From: an uncultured Oribacterium sp.
GTDB taxonomy: Bacteria; Bacillota; Clostridia; Lachnospirales; Lachnospiraceae
DNA: 11,019 bases
Direction of reading: 5' to 3'
Assembly: GCA_934279105.1 (NCBI GenBank)
Contig: CAKQWR010000058.1
Location: 1 to 11,019, forward strand
In this document: positions 1 to 7,898 of the stretch, piece after piece
How positions within the stretch are numbered: position 1 is the first letter of the stretch
How the letters are laid out: every line of letters starts with the position of its first letter
Translations under genes and position numbers: made by a program
Notes under the pieces: generated by a model
Told to the model about the DNA's origin: nothing
Seen by the model: the letters and a program-made list of their open reading frames with translations, nothing else
The model's database searches: none

Positions 1-32
1 TATGAATTAAATGTTAACAATCAAAAGCTTTC

Positions 33-61
33 TTGAATAAAAAAGTGTTTAGTGATAAGAT
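33..61 (+). promoter_or_regulatory. Candidate sigma-A promoter of secA
   Basis: TTGAAT (33-38) and TAAGAT (56-61) each match four of six bases of the -35 and -10 consensus and are separated by exactly 17 bases. A TG at 53-54, one base before the -10 box, gives an extended -10 element. The predicted transcript would start near 68 and carry a leader of about 78 bases before the secA start. This is a pattern match only; the flanking DNA is AT-rich, so chance matches are possible. Confidence 0.5.
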
Positions 62-90
62 TTCAGAGTTATAGCCAAAAGTAGAACGAA

Positions 91-122
91 AAGTGTGTAT
101 ATACACTTCAAGGGTGCACACT
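91..122 (+). repeat. Palindrome and nested inverted repeats in the secA leader
   Basis: GTGTATATACAC (95-106) is a perfect 12-bp palindrome. In a second register AAGTGT (91-96) pairs with ACACTT (103-108) around a six-base loop, and AGTGTG (92-97) can instead pair with CACACT (117-122) just before the ribosome binding site (AAGGAG, 129-134). The element could be an operator or an RNA hairpin with two alternative partners in the 5' leader. No known motif is recognised. Confidence 0.4.
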
Positions 123-145
123 AGCGATAAGGAGTACTAGAGCAA

Positions 146-2803
146 ATGAGTTTTTTTGAGAAGGTTTTTGGTAGCCATTCCGATCATGAGCTGAAGCGTA
201 TCGATCCGATCATTAAGAAGATTCTTTCTTATGATGAGACGATGTCTGCCATGTCCGATGAGGAGCTGAAGGCACAGACACCGAAGTTTAAGGAGCGTCT
301 CGCGCAGGGTGAAAGTCTGGACAGTATCCTCCCGGAGGCATACGCAACCGTACGTGAAGCTGCATGGCGTGTAAATAAGATGAAGCACTTCCCGGTGCAG
401 CTGATCGGTGGTGTCGTTCTTCACCAGGGCCGTATCGCCGAGATGAGAACCGGTGAAGGTAAGACTCTTGTATCCACCTGTCCGGCTTATCTGAATGCAC
501 TCGAAGGAAAGGGCGTCCATATCGTCACTGTCAACGACTACCTCGCAAAGCGAGATGCCGAGTGGATGGGTCGTATCCATGAGTTCCTCGGTTTGACCGT
601 CGGTGTCGTTCTGAACTCCATGACGACGGAAGAGCGTCAGGCAGCGTACAACTGCGACATTACCTATGTCACAAATAACGAACTTGGTTTCGATTACCTC
701 CGTGATAACATGGCGGTTTATAAGAACCAGCAGGTTCTTCGTGGCCTTCACTACTGCATCATCGATGAGGTCGACTCTGTTCTGATCGATGAAGCACGTA
801 CACCGCTTATCATTTCCGGTCAGTCCGGAAAGTCCACGAAGCTGTATGAGGTCTGTGATGTGCTGGCTCGTCAGCTTCAGCGTGGTGAGGAATCCGCAGA
901 GTTCAGTAAGCTCGATGCGATCCTCGGCGAGGAAATCGAGGAAACCGGTGACTTCATCGTAAATGAGAAGGAGAAGACGGTAAACCTCACACAGCAGGGT
1001 GTTCATAAGGTCGAGCAGTTCTTCCATATCAAGAACCTCGCAGATCCGGAGAATCTGGAGATTCAGCACTGCGTGATCCTGGCTCTCCGTGCAAACAATC
1101 TGATGCACCGTGATAAGGACTATGTTGTAAAGGATGATGAAGTTCTCATCGTCGATGAGTTCACCGGACGTATCATGCCGGGTCGTCGTTACAGCGATGG
1201 TCTGCATCAGGCAATCGAGGCGAAGGAGCACGTAAACGTTAAGCGTGAGTCGAAGACACTCGCAACCATCACCTTCCAGAACTTCTTTAACAAGTTCGAT
1301 AAGAAGGCAGGTATGACCGGTACTGCACAGACAGAGGAGAAGGAGTTCCGTAACATCTACTACATGGATGTTATTTGTATTCCGACGAACAAGCCGGTTC
1401 AGCGTATCGACCTCGATGATGCAGTATATAAGTCAAAGAAAGAAAAGTTCCAGGCTGTGGTTGATGAAGCGGTTCGTATCCATGAGACCGGTGCACCGGT
1501 TCTGATCGGTACCATCAACATCGATACTTCCGAGCTGATCAGCGGCATGCTGAAGCGCCGCGGCATCAAGCATAACGTCCTGAATGCAAAGTTCCATGAG
1601 CTCGAGGCGGCGATCGTCGCCGATGCAGGTCAGCATGGTGCCGTTACCATCGCAACCAACATGGCCGGCCGTGGTACGGATATCAAGCTGGATCCGGAAG
1701 CACTCGCTGCAGGTGGTCTTCACATCATCGGTACAGAGCGCCATGAGTCCAGACGAATCGATAACCAGCTGCGTGGTCGTGCCGGACGTCAGGGGGACCC
1801 GGGTCAGTCCCAGTTCTTCATTTCTCTGGAGGATGACCTGATGCGTCTCTTCGGTTCCGAGCGTCTCATGAACATGTTTGAGGCACTGGGCGTTCCGGAG
1901 GGCGAGCAGATTCACCATAAGATGCTTTCGAATGCGATTGAGAAGGCACAGGAGAAGATCGAGCTGAACAACTACGGTATCCGTGAAAACCTTCTGAAGT
2001 ATGACGAGGTCAACAACGAGCAGAGAGATGTCATTTATGCAGAGCGTGAAAAGGTTCTGAACGGTGATGATCTTCGCCCGACCATCATCAACTTCATCCA
2101 GGACATCATCGAAAATTACGTCGATGCCAATGTTCCGGAAGATGCGACAGCGAAGGACTGGGATCTCAGTGGTCTCAATGATACCCTGATGAGCATCATC
2201 CCGCTTCCGAAGCTGCAGCTCACCGAAGAGCAGTTCAACTCGATGACGAAGAACGAGTTCAAGCAGCTCCTGAAGGAAGAGGCGATCAAGCTCTATGAGC
2301 AGAAGGAAGCCTCCTTCCCGAATCCGGAGCAGCTCCGTGAGGTAGAGCGTGTCATCCTTCTTCGTGTGATCGACCAGAAGTGGATGAACCACATCGATGA
2401 TATGGATATCATCCGTGACGGTATCGGCCTTCAGGCATACGGCCAGAAGGATCCGCTCGTAGAGTATAAGATCCAGGGCTATCAGATGTTTGGCGATATG
2501 ACACGTGCCATCAAGGAAGATACCGTACGTATCCTGTATCACATTCAGGTAGAGCAGAAGGTAGAGCGTGAGCAGCAGGCACAGGTGACCGGCACCAATC
2601 GTGACACCACCCTCGCACAGGCACCACAGAAGCGCTCCATCCGCAAGATCTATCCGAATGATCCGTGTCCTTGTGGATCCGGCAAGAAGTATAAGCAGTG
2701 CCATGGCCGTGACGAATACCAGAAGATGATGAATCAGAAGGTTTCGGAAGCACAGGCAGAGAAGGCACAGGATGCAATGCTTGATAACGCCGGCAAAAAC
2801 TAA
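146..2803 (+). CDS. secA: Preprotein translocase ATPase SecA
   Basis: SecA is the motor ATPase that pushes unfolded preproteins through the SecYEG channel at the cytoplasmic membrane. The 885-residue product has the usual full length. Visible motifs are the Walker A site MRTGEGKT (residues 100-107), Walker B IIDEVD (205-210) followed by the conserved [12 protein letters not shown] segment, the second nucleotide-binding domain motifs MAGRGTDI (506-513) and [12 protein letters not shown] (542-553), and a C-terminal zinc-binding motif [13 protein letters not shown] (841-853; C841, C843, C852, H853) that in the family contacts SecB or ribosomes. The start ATG is preceded by AAGGAG at 129-134. The gene appears to be its own transcription unit, with a promoter-like leader and a terminator after it. 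A single intact canonical SecA is seen here; whether a SecA2 exists elsewhere cannot be told. Confidence 0.99.
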   Translation: MSFFEKVFGSHSDHELKRIDPIIKKILSYDETMSAMSDEELKAQTPKFKERLAQGESLDSILPEAYATVREAAWRVNKMKHFPVQLIGGVVLHQGRIAEMRTGEGKTLVSTCPAYLNALEGKGVHIVTVNDYLAKRDAEWMGRIHEFLGLTVGVVLNSMTTEERQAAYNCDITYVTNNELGFDYLRDNMAVYKNQQVLRGLHYCIIDEVDSVLIDEARTPLIISGQSGKSTKLYEVCDVLARQLQRGEESAEFSKLDAILGEEIEETGDFIVNEKEKTVNLTQQGVHKVEQFFHIKNLADPENLEIQHCVILALRANNLMHRDKDYVVKDDEVLIVDEFTGRIMPGRRYSDGLHQAIEAKEHVNVKRESKTLATITFQNFFNKFDKKAGMTGTAQTEEKEFRNIYYMDVICIPTNKPVQRIDLDDAVYKSKKEKFQAVVDEAVRIHETGAPVLIGTINIDTSELISGMLKRRGIKHNVLNAKFHELEAAIVADAGQHGAVTIATNMAGRGTDIKLDPEALAAGGLHIIGTERHESRRIDNQLRGRAGRQGDPGQSQFFISLEDDLMRLFGSERLMNMFEALGVPEGEQIHHKMLSNAIEKAQEKIELNNYGIRENLLKYDEVNNEQRDVIYAEREKVLNGDDLRPTIINFIQDIIENYVDANVPEDATAKDWDLSGLNDTLMSIIPLPKLQLTEEQFNSMTKNEFKQLLKEEAIKLYEQKEASFPNPEQLREVERVILLRVIDQKWMNHIDDMDIIRDGIGLQAYGQKDPLVEYKIQGYQMFGDMTRAIKEDTVRILYHIQVEQKVEREQQAQVTGTNRDTTLAQAPQKRSIRKIYPNDPCPCGSGKKYKQCHGRDEYQKMMNQKVSEAQAEKAQDAMLDNAGKN

Positions 2804-2812
2804 GTAAATTTT

Positions 2813-2826
2813 CCTGCTTCGGCAGG
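2813..2826 (+). other. UUCG tetraloop hairpin after secA
   Basis: CCTGC (2813-2817) and GCAGG (2822-2826) form a perfect 5-bp stem closing a TTCG loop with the favoured C-G closing pair, the unusually stable UUCG tetraloop. It lies 9 bases after the secA stop codon and just before the terminator stem. It has no T-run of its own, so it is more likely a 3' end stabiliser or part of a two-hairpin terminator than a terminator alone. Confidence 0.6.
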
Positions 2827-2828
2827 TG

Positions 2829-2866
2829 AAGGCCGCGGACCATAATGGATTCTTCGCGGCCTTTTG
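2829..2866 (+). terminator. Intrinsic terminator of secA
   Basis: AAGGCCGCG (2829-2837) pairs perfectly with CGCGGCCTT (2855-2863) around a 17-base loop, and the 3' arm runs into CTTTTG. This is a GC-rich stem with a short T-run, as expected for Rho-independent termination. It separates secA from prfB. The T-run is short (four T), so termination may be partial. Confidence 0.75.
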
Positions 2867-2969
2867 TATACTCAATATCTGTTTTATGTCTGTGCGCAGG
2901 CGAAATGCACGCCGCAGGGGAAAACAGAGCAGCCGTTACGATGTAAACATAGTATGTAAAGGAAAACAA

Positions 2970-4109
2970 ATGATCGTAGAGTTAGACCAGTACAAGTATG
3001 AGCTTGGACAGAAAGAACAGCCACTGAAGGATCTGGGGGCTTCCCTCGATCTCGACAACAAGAAAAAGCGGATCGCAGAGCTCGATCGTATGATGGAAGA
3101 GCCGGATTTCTGGACCGATCCCGAAAAAGCCAATCAGTACTCCACCGAGGATCGTCGACTGAAGGACGAGGTGAAAAGCTATGAAGAGCTGGTGCAGGCT
3201 TATGATGACATCGGCGCACTGATTGAAATGGCAGAGGAAGAAGAGGACCAGGATTCCGTTGATGAAGTAAAGGAAATGCTGGATGATTTCATGGAGCGAC
3301 TTGACCAGATGTCCACGAAGCTCCTTCTCTCCGGTGAATATGATAATATGAATGCCATCCTTCGTCTGAATGCCGGTGCCGGTGGTACCGAGTCCAACGA
3401 CTGGGCGGGTATGCTGTATCGTATGTACACTCGTTGGGCAGAGCGTCATGGCTTCACCATCAAGGTACTGGATTTCCTGGAAGGTGATGAAGCCGGCATT
3501 AAGTCCGTGACCATCGAAATTGATGGCGAGTACGCGTACGGCTATCTGCGTTCCGAGGCCGGTGTTCACCGTCTGGTACGTATTTCTCCATTCAACGCTC
3601 AGGCGAAGCGTCAGACGTCCTTCGTATCCTGCGATGTGATGCCGGATATCGAGACCGAGATCGACATCGAGGTGCGTCCAGAGGATATCAAGATGGAAGT
3701 GTTCCGTGCATCCGGAGCCGGCGGACAGCATATCAACAAAACCTCATCCGCTGTTCGACTGATTCATATCCCAACCGGTATCGTCGTTGCGTGTCAGGAG
3801 GAGCGTTCACAGCTTCAGAACCGAAACAAGGCGATGCAGATGCTGAAGGCGAGACTCTATCTGAAGGAAAAGGAAGAGCAGGAAGCTATGCTGGCAGGCA
3901 TCCGTGGCGAGGTTAAGGACAACGGCTGGGGTTCCCAGATCCGTTCGTATGTTCTTCAGCCATATCGTATGGTCAAGGACCTTCGCTCCGGTGAGCAGAG
4001 TTCCAACACCGATGCGGTTCTGGATGGTGATATCGACCGCTTCATCACGGCTTATCTCAAGTGGATGCAGCTCGGTTGTCCGGATCGTCGTGTACAGGGA
4101 GATGATTGA
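2970..4109 (+). CDS. prfB: Peptide chain release factor 2
   Basis: RF2 recognises UGA and UAA stop codons and triggers peptide release on the ribosome. The 379-residue product shows the RF2-specific stop-recognition tripeptide SPF (residues 206-208, within RISPF) and the catalytic GGQ (251-253, within GAGGQHINKTSSAVR), with the coiled N-terminal domain before them. The start is the ATG at 2970, with GG at 2961-2962 and a 7-base spacer; reading further upstream in frame enters the secA terminator, so the longer frame is not used. Many prfB genes carry an in-frame UGA near codon 26 that needs a +1 frameshift; here codons 26-27 are CTC GAT and the whole protein is in one frame. The gene ends in UGA, a codon its own product reads. 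Confidence 0.98.
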   Translation: MIVELDQYKYELGQKEQPLKDLGASLDLDNKKKRIAELDRMMEEPDFWTDPEKANQYSTEDRRLKDEVKSYEELVQAYDDIGALIEMAEEEEDQDSVDEVKEMLDDFMERLDQMSTKLLLSGEYDNMNAILRLNAGAGGTESNDWAGMLYRMYTRWAERHGFTIKVLDFLEGDEAGIKSVTIEIDGEYAYGYLRSEAGVHRLVRISPFNAQAKRQTSFVSCDVMPDIETEIDIEVRPEDIKMEVFRASGAGGQHINKTSSAVRLIHIPTGIVVACQEERSQLQNRNKAMQMLKARLYLKEKEEQEAMLAGIRGEVKDNGWGSQIRSYVLQPYRMVKDLRSGEQSSNTDAVLDGDIDRFITAYLKWMQLGCPDRRVQGDD

Positions 4110-4170
4110 TCCGGTAACGGTGAAGTAAGATCAGTGAATAATGCAGGAGAGGGAGGCCACGGAAGAAACC

Positions 4171-4626
4171 ATGAGTGATCAGTCGGATTATTTCGTTGTC
4201 CGGACCAAGGCACTGCCCGAGGTTCTGAAAAAGGTAGTAGAGGTAAAACGCCTTCTCGAAACAGAAAAAGGGCTTTCCGTGGCAGACGCGACGGAAAGAG
4301 TAGACATTTCCCGCAGTTCCTTTTATAAATACAAGGAAGACATCTTCCCTTTCTATGATAATGCAAAGGGTAAGACCATCACGATCATCGTTCAGATGAT
4401 GGATGTTCTCGGAAATCTGGCGAAGATATGCTCGAAGGTTTCCGAATATAAGGCCAATATCCTCACCATCCATCAGTCGATTCCGATCAATGGAATCGCC
4501 ACACTGACGTTATCCGTCGAAGTTCGGGAAGATACCTCGGATATCAACGCAATGATTCACGAAATCGAAGCATTGCCGAATATTCAATATGTCAAGATTC
4601 TTGCGCAGGAGAGTATGCCAGGCTAG
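4171..4626 (+). CDS. pheB: PheB-like ACT domain protein (UPF0735) with N-terminal HTH
   Basis: The 151-residue product matches the PheB/UPF0735 family of Firmicutes, named from the Bacillus subtilis pheB-pheA pair; its biochemical role is not firmly established and it is thought to be regulatory. Residues 35-57 (VADATERVDISRSSFYKYK region) resemble a helix-turn-helix, and residues 68-145 form an ACT domain whose ligand loop is intact (DVLGNL, 78-83). ACT domains usually bind amino acids. An upstream ATG at 4141 is in frame, but the family begins like the 4171 product, and GGAAG (4161-4165) sits 5 bases before that ATG, with GAGGGAGG (4149-4156) further up. The gene follows prfB by 61 bases and precedes hom by 64, suggesting a link to aspartate-family or aromatic amino acid control. 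Confidence 0.9.
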   Translation: MSDQSDYFVVRTKALPEVLKKVVEVKRLLETEKGLSVADATERVDISRSSFYKYKEDIFPFYDNAKGKTITIIVQMMDVLGNLAKICSKVSEYKANILTIHQSIPINGIATLTLSVEVREDTSDINAMIHEIEALPNIQYVKILAQESMPG

Positions 4627-4655
4627 GCAGCACCTGTGAAAACCACAAGATCCAT

Positions 4656-4667
4656 TGTTTCGAAACA
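4656..4667 (+). repeat. Perfect 12-bp palindrome upstream of hom
   Basis: TGTTTCGAAACA is a perfect dyad centred 29 bases before the hom start codon, in the short gap between the HTH-ACT gene and hom. It may be a protein-binding operator. As RNA it would form only a short stem. About 2.7 palindromes of this length are expected by chance in the window, so position, not length, is the argument. Confidence 0.4.
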
Positions 4668-4690
4668 GCTTCAAACAGAAGGGGAAAATT

Positions 4691-5938
4691 ATGAAAATTG
4701 CGATTTTAGGCTATGGCACGATCGGTTCCGGTGTCGCAGAGGTTCTGCGCATCAACAAGGATCAGATTGAAAAGAAGGTGGGCGAGCCGGTCGAACTCAA
4801 GTATGTGCTGGATCTCCGTACCGATATCGGTGTGGATAATGACAAACTGATCTCCGATTTTTCAATCATCGAGAATGATCCGGAAGTTGCACTCGTAGTA
4901 GAGACCATGGGCGGCATTCATCCTGCCTACGAGTTCGTAAAGGCCTGCCTCGAGAAGGGAAAGCACTGCGTAACTTCGAACAAGGCACTTGTTGATGCGG
5001 TTGGCTCGAAGCTGATCAGCATCGCTCGCGAGCATCACTGCAATTTCTATTTCGAAGCTTCCGTAGGTGGCGGAATTCCGGTCATCCGTACGATTTACCA
5101 TAACTATGCCGGCGAAAATCTGACAGAGATCACCGGTATCATGAACGGCACCACCAACTTCATTCTGACGAAGATGCGCGAAAAGGGTGCCGACTTCGAG
5201 GAGACCCTCGTGGAGGCACAGCGCCTCGGTTATGCAGAGCGTGATCCGTCTTCAGATATCGATGGTTTCGATACCTCCCGTAAGACGGCGATTCTCCTTA
5301 GCATGGCGTCCGGCAACCGTTGCCGCCATGAAGATATCTATACCGAGGGTATCCGTGCGATTTCGAAGCTGGATTTCCTCTATGCTCGTGAACTTGGTAT
5401 GACGATCAAGCTCCTCGGCTCCGTACAGCAGGTAGAGGATAAGTACTTCGCCTATGTTGTCCCGATGATGATTCCGAAGTCAGATCCGCTTTACAGCGTC
5501 GATGGTGTATACAATGGTATCCGCATCGTCGGAAACTGCCTCGGCACAACCATGCTTTATGGTATGGGTGCCGGTAAGATGCCGACCGCAAGTGCGGTTG
5601 TATCCGATATCATCGCCGCCGTTCGTCATCAGCACGATTTCCAGGGCATCGGTTGGACGGAAAAGATGCTTCAGATCGAGCCGATGAGTTCGAACGCGTT
5701 CGCATACTTTGTTCGTGTAGAGGGCACACCGGATGCCATCAAGAAGGATCTTCGTGAGCTCTTCCTTGAGGACAGCTCGAAGCTGGTTCCGATTGCACTG
5801 GGCGGCCGTACCGATGAGTTCGCTTTCATTACCGATGTCATGTTTGAAGGCGATTTCCTGCAGAATGTCCGCGAGTTTGAGGAGAAGACCGGGCGCAGAG
5901 TCTTCCATTTCATTCGTACCGAGAAGGAAGAAGATTAA
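4691..5938 (+). CDS. hom: Homoserine dehydrogenase
   Basis: The enzyme reduces L-aspartate-4-semialdehyde to L-homoserine with NAD(P)H, the entry to threonine and methionine synthesis. The 415-residue product begins with the Rossmann loop GYGTIGSG (7-14). It has the conserved SNKAL (96-100, K98), EASVGGGIPVI (122-132), MNGTTNFI (151-158), DGFDTSRKTAIL with catalytic-type K198 (191-202), and GMGAGKMPTASAVVSD (291-306). Residues 335-410 follow a beta-alpha-beta-beta-alpha-beta order like an ACT domain, but the usual D-x-P-G ligand loop is not evident (EGTPDAI, 344-350), so this domain looks divergent. The ATG at 4691 has AGAAGGGG (4677-4684) before it. The stop codon overlaps the tsaE start by one base (TAATG), implying translational coupling. 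Confidence 0.97.
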   Translation: MKIAILGYGTIGSGVAEVLRINKDQIEKKVGEPVELKYVLDLRTDIGVDNDKLISDFSIIENDPEVALVVETMGGIHPAYEFVKACLEKGKHCVTSNKALVDAVGSKLISIAREHHCNFYFEASVGGGIPVIRTIYHNYAGENLTEITGIMNGTTNFILTKMREKGADFEETLVEAQRLGYAERDPSSDIDGFDTSRKTAILLSMASGNRCRHEDIYTEGIRAISKLDFLYARELGMTIKLLGSVQQVEDKYFAYVVPMMIPKSDPLYSVDGVYNGIRIVGNCLGTTMLYGMGAGKMPTASAVVSDIIAAVRHQHDFQGIGWTEKMLQIEPMSSNAFAYFVRVEGTPDAIKKDLRELFLEDSSKLVPIALGGRTDEFAFITDVMFEGDFLQNVREFEEKTGRRVFHFIRTEKEED

Positions 5939-6354
5939 TGATTTTTGAAAGTAATTCAGCGGAGGAAACCTTCGCATTCGGACAGAAGCTTGGCAGCGAG
6001 GCCATTCCGGGCGAGATCATCTGTCTGGACGGTGACCTGGGTGTAGGCAAGACGGTCTTCACCCAGGGCTTCGCCGCGGGCCTCGGTATCGACGATTATG
6101 TCAATTCACCGACCTTTAATATCGTGAAAGAATATGAAGGTGGACGACTTCCACTATATCATTTTGATGTGTATCGTATCGGGGATCCATCCGAAATGGA
6201 AGAGATCGGATACGAAGACTATTTCTATGGTCAGGGCGTCAGCATCATCGAGTGGCCGGGGCAGATCGAGGAGCTTCTTCCGAAGGAGGCCCGCTGGGTG
6301 CGCATCCGGAAGGATCTGACGAAGGGCTTCGACTATCGTCGGATCGAGTATTAA
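5938..6354 (+). CDS. tsaE: tRNA t6A37 synthesis ATPase TsaE
   Basis: TsaE is the P-loop ATPase that resets the TsaBD complex during synthesis of N6-threonylcarbamoyladenosine at position 37 of tRNAs reading ANN codons. The 138-residue product is of family size. It has Walker A GDLGVGKT (32-39), the SPTF switch (57-60), HFDVYR (75-80) and the conserved EWPGQIEELLP (105-115), whose tryptophan is a family hallmark. The start ATG overlaps the hom stop (TAATG), and upstream purines in the hom tail (GAAGGAAGAAG, 5923-5933) provide a ribosome binding site. tsaB follows 16 bases later, so two of the three t6A complex subunits are adjacent. Confidence 0.97.
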   Translation: MIFESNSAEETFAFGQKLGSEAIPGEIICLDGDLGVGKTVFTQGFAAGLGIDDYVNSPTFNIVKEYEGGRLPLYHFDVYRIGDPSEMEEIGYEDYFYGQGVSIIEWPGQIEELLPKEARWVRIRKDLTKGFDYRRIEY

Positions 6355-6370
6355 ATAATTGGATAAAACT

Positions 6371-7219
6371 ATGTTGATTTTAGGAATTGATTCAGCCGGA
6401 CATACCGCCAGCGTCGCTTTATATGCAGACGGTGTTGTCCTTTCAGAATATTCAAGCAATATCGGGCTTACCCACTCTCAGACACTTTTACCTATGGTGG
6501 CTGAGATTTTTTCGCGTACCGGGCATCAGGTGGACGAACTGGATGCCATCGCCGTCAGCGCAGGACCAGGCTCTTTTACCGGTCTTCGCATCGGCGCGGC
6601 GACTGCAAAGGGGCTGGCGCTCGGTTATGATATCCCTCTCCTCGAGGTGAGTACCCTCGAGGGACTTGCTATGAATGTACGGGATATCGCAGGATCATAT
6701 ACAGACACAAACGCCCCTCTTTACGTGCACCCCATCATGGATGCGCGCCGTAGTCAGGTCTATACGGCGATGTACCTCGATGGACAGCTGATCGGCGAGG
6801 AAGAAGCCATCGGTCTCGAGGAGCTCGTCACAAAAATCAATGCTATACCTGGCAGACATCTCTTTTTAGGCGATGCTGTGCCGGTATATCGTGCGTATCT
6901 GGAGGAGCATCTCGAGGTCCCGTACCGTTTCGCCGGCCCAAGCAACCTTCTTCAGCGTGCATCCTCGATTGCGATGCTGGGCGCAGAGCTACTGACGAAA
7001 GGCCAGGCTGTACATGGAAAGGATTTCCATCTCAGCTACATCCGTAAACCACAGGCAGAGCGTGAACGTGAAGCCGCCGGGCTTAGGGAATATGATATTA
7101 CGCACGAAGATCCGACGCTACTCAAAAAAGCGGAGAGTGAAGACCGTCTCGCGGCCAGAAATTATAAAATCGATGCCGGTCCGGGCTATGAGGATAACTC
7201 TGTCCCGGAGAATCTGTAA
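6371..7219 (+). CDS. tsaB: tRNA t6A37 synthesis protein TsaB
   Basis: TsaB is the inactive, ASKHA-fold paralogue that dimerises with TsaD and is required for t6A formation. The product has 282 residues, with the family signature GPGSFTGLRIG at 65-75 and a characteristic late segment SYIRKPQAERE (222-232). Common TsaB proteins end about there (roughly 220-240 residues); this one continues with a charged tail of about 49 residues (234-282) that shows no recognised domain. The start is set at ATG 6371 because MLILGID matches the family N terminus; an in-frame TTG at 6359 would add four residues but has no better ribosome binding site. A hairpin (7214-7236) spans the stop codon. Confidence 0.95.
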   Translation: MLILGIDSAGHTASVALYADGVVLSEYSSNIGLTHSQTLLPMVAEIFSRTGHQVDELDAIAVSAGPGSFTGLRIGAATAKGLALGYDIPLLEVSTLEGLAMNVRDIAGSYTDTNAPLYVHPIMDARRSQVYTAMYLDGQLIGEEEAIGLEELVTKINAIPGRHLFLGDAVPVYRAYLEEHLEVPYRFAGPSNLLQRASSIAMLGAELLTKGQAVHGKDFHLSYIRKPQAEREREAAGLREYDITHEDPTLLKKAESEDRLAARNYKIDAGPGYEDNSVPENL

Positions 7220-7236
7220 TCTACAGAGATTTACAG
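7214..7236 (+). other. Hairpin across the tsaB stop codon
   Basis: CTGTAATCT (7214-7222) pairs with AGATTTACAG (7227-7236) around an ACAG loop, with one bulged T. No T-run follows, so it is not a normal terminator. It sits at the start of the 117-bp gap before rimI and may slow or separate translation or protect an mRNA end. Apart from this I see no element in that gap. Confidence 0.35.
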
Positions 7237-7336
7237 GACGTTTCCGCTGTATCGATTTACTGCTTAGCTCAGGGCATCATATATCCCCGGAAATGGGCAG
7301 CTTGTATCCCGATTTTAAATACGAAAGAATCATGTG

Positions 7337-7894
7337 ATGAAAGAAAACTGCTACACAATCGAAGCCATGTGCCTGGAGGATATTCCGGAGGTTCTTCGCC
7401 TCGAGCGGGAAGCCTTCGGTCAGATGGCATGGCATGCCGATGATTTTGAGTCCGCCATCACGTCAAAATGTGATTTTCCACTGGTGATTCACCGGACGAC
7501 AGCTGTTTGGGATGCTGCGAACATAGTCAACTCATCCGCAGATGCCATCGACCGCCTTCCGAAGCCGATGCAAACAGGCGAAGTGCAGGATACAGAGGTC
7601 GGCGGCATTGGCATCGTCGGCTATGCGGTGCTTCGTATCATTGCGCCGGAAGCAGAGGTTGAAAACATATGTGTGGCTCCGACATGTCGACGGACGGGTG
7701 CGGGCGAACGTTTAATGGATGAAATGCTGTGTCTGGCCACAAACCAGGGCGCCGATCGCATCTTCCTGGAGGTTCGTGCACACAATGAGCCTGCGAAGGC
7801 ACTGTACCGTAAGAAGGGATTTGTGGATTCTTACGTACGAAAAAACTACTATCAGGGTCCGACAGAGGATGCCATCATCATGATGAAGGAATGA
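7337..7894 (+). CDS. rimI: GNAT N-acetyltransferase, RimI-like, enlarged
   Basis: RimI acetylates the N-terminal amine of ribosomal protein S18 using acetyl-CoA; related proteins may modify other N termini. The 185-residue product has the acetyl-CoA loop RRTGAG (118-123), LEVRAHN with E145 and ALYRKKGF with Y157, twelve residues apart like the Glu/Tyr catalytic pair described in RimI, and the RKNYY...EDAIIM ending typical of the family. Standard RimI has about 150 residues. The excess lies near residues 52-91, between the early beta strands, and is hydrophilic without a recognised motif. The ATG at 7337 is chosen; GTG 7334 and the overlapping out-of-frame ATG 7332 are alternatives, and the ribosome binding site (GAAAGA, 7324-7329) is weak. 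It sits between tsaB and tsaD, a common arrangement in Firmicutes. Confidence 0.9.
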   Translation: MKENCYTIEAMCLEDIPEVLRLEREAFGQMAWHADDFESAITSKCDFPLVIHRTTAVWDAANIVNSSADAIDRLPKPMQTGEVQDTEVGGIGIVGYAVLRIIAPEAEVENICVAPTCRRTGAGERLMDEMLCLATNQGADRIFLEVRAHNEPAKALYRKKGFVDSYVRKNYYQGPTEDAIIMMKE

Positions 7895-7898
7895 TATT

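Noticed and set aside
137..2875. Two long open frames on the - strand opposite secA (364 and 480 codons)
   Set aside because: They mirror secA codon bias, have no recognisable domain and read as low-complexity Leu/Ile/Asp-rich protein; secA on the + strand is unambiguous.
2899..2913. GGCG/CGCC hairpin upstream of prfB
   Set aside because: Only 4 bp, within a stretch where short GC matches are expected; no T-run or known motif.
2864..2955. prfB promoter boxes such as TTGTAT and TAGTAT
   Set aside because: No -35 and -10 pair with acceptable spacing was found; a promoter is likely but cannot be placed.
2826..2969. N-terminal extension of prfB by 48 codons
   Set aside because: It would begin with GTG beside the secA terminator stem and has no family similarity; the ATG at 2970 has a good ribosome binding site and family-like N terminus.
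4108..4170. Terminator after prfB from TGATC/GATCA pairing
   Set aside because: Weak five-base stem with no T-run; read-through into pheB is as likely.
6359..6370. TTG start for tsaB
   Set aside because: The ATG at 6371 gives the normal family N terminus; the four extra residues have no support.
7014..7337. Open frame of 107 codons across the tsaB end into the rimI start
   Set aside because: It mostly shadows tsaB in another frame and has no recognisable protein features; it runs on only because the 117-bp gap lacks a stop in that frame.
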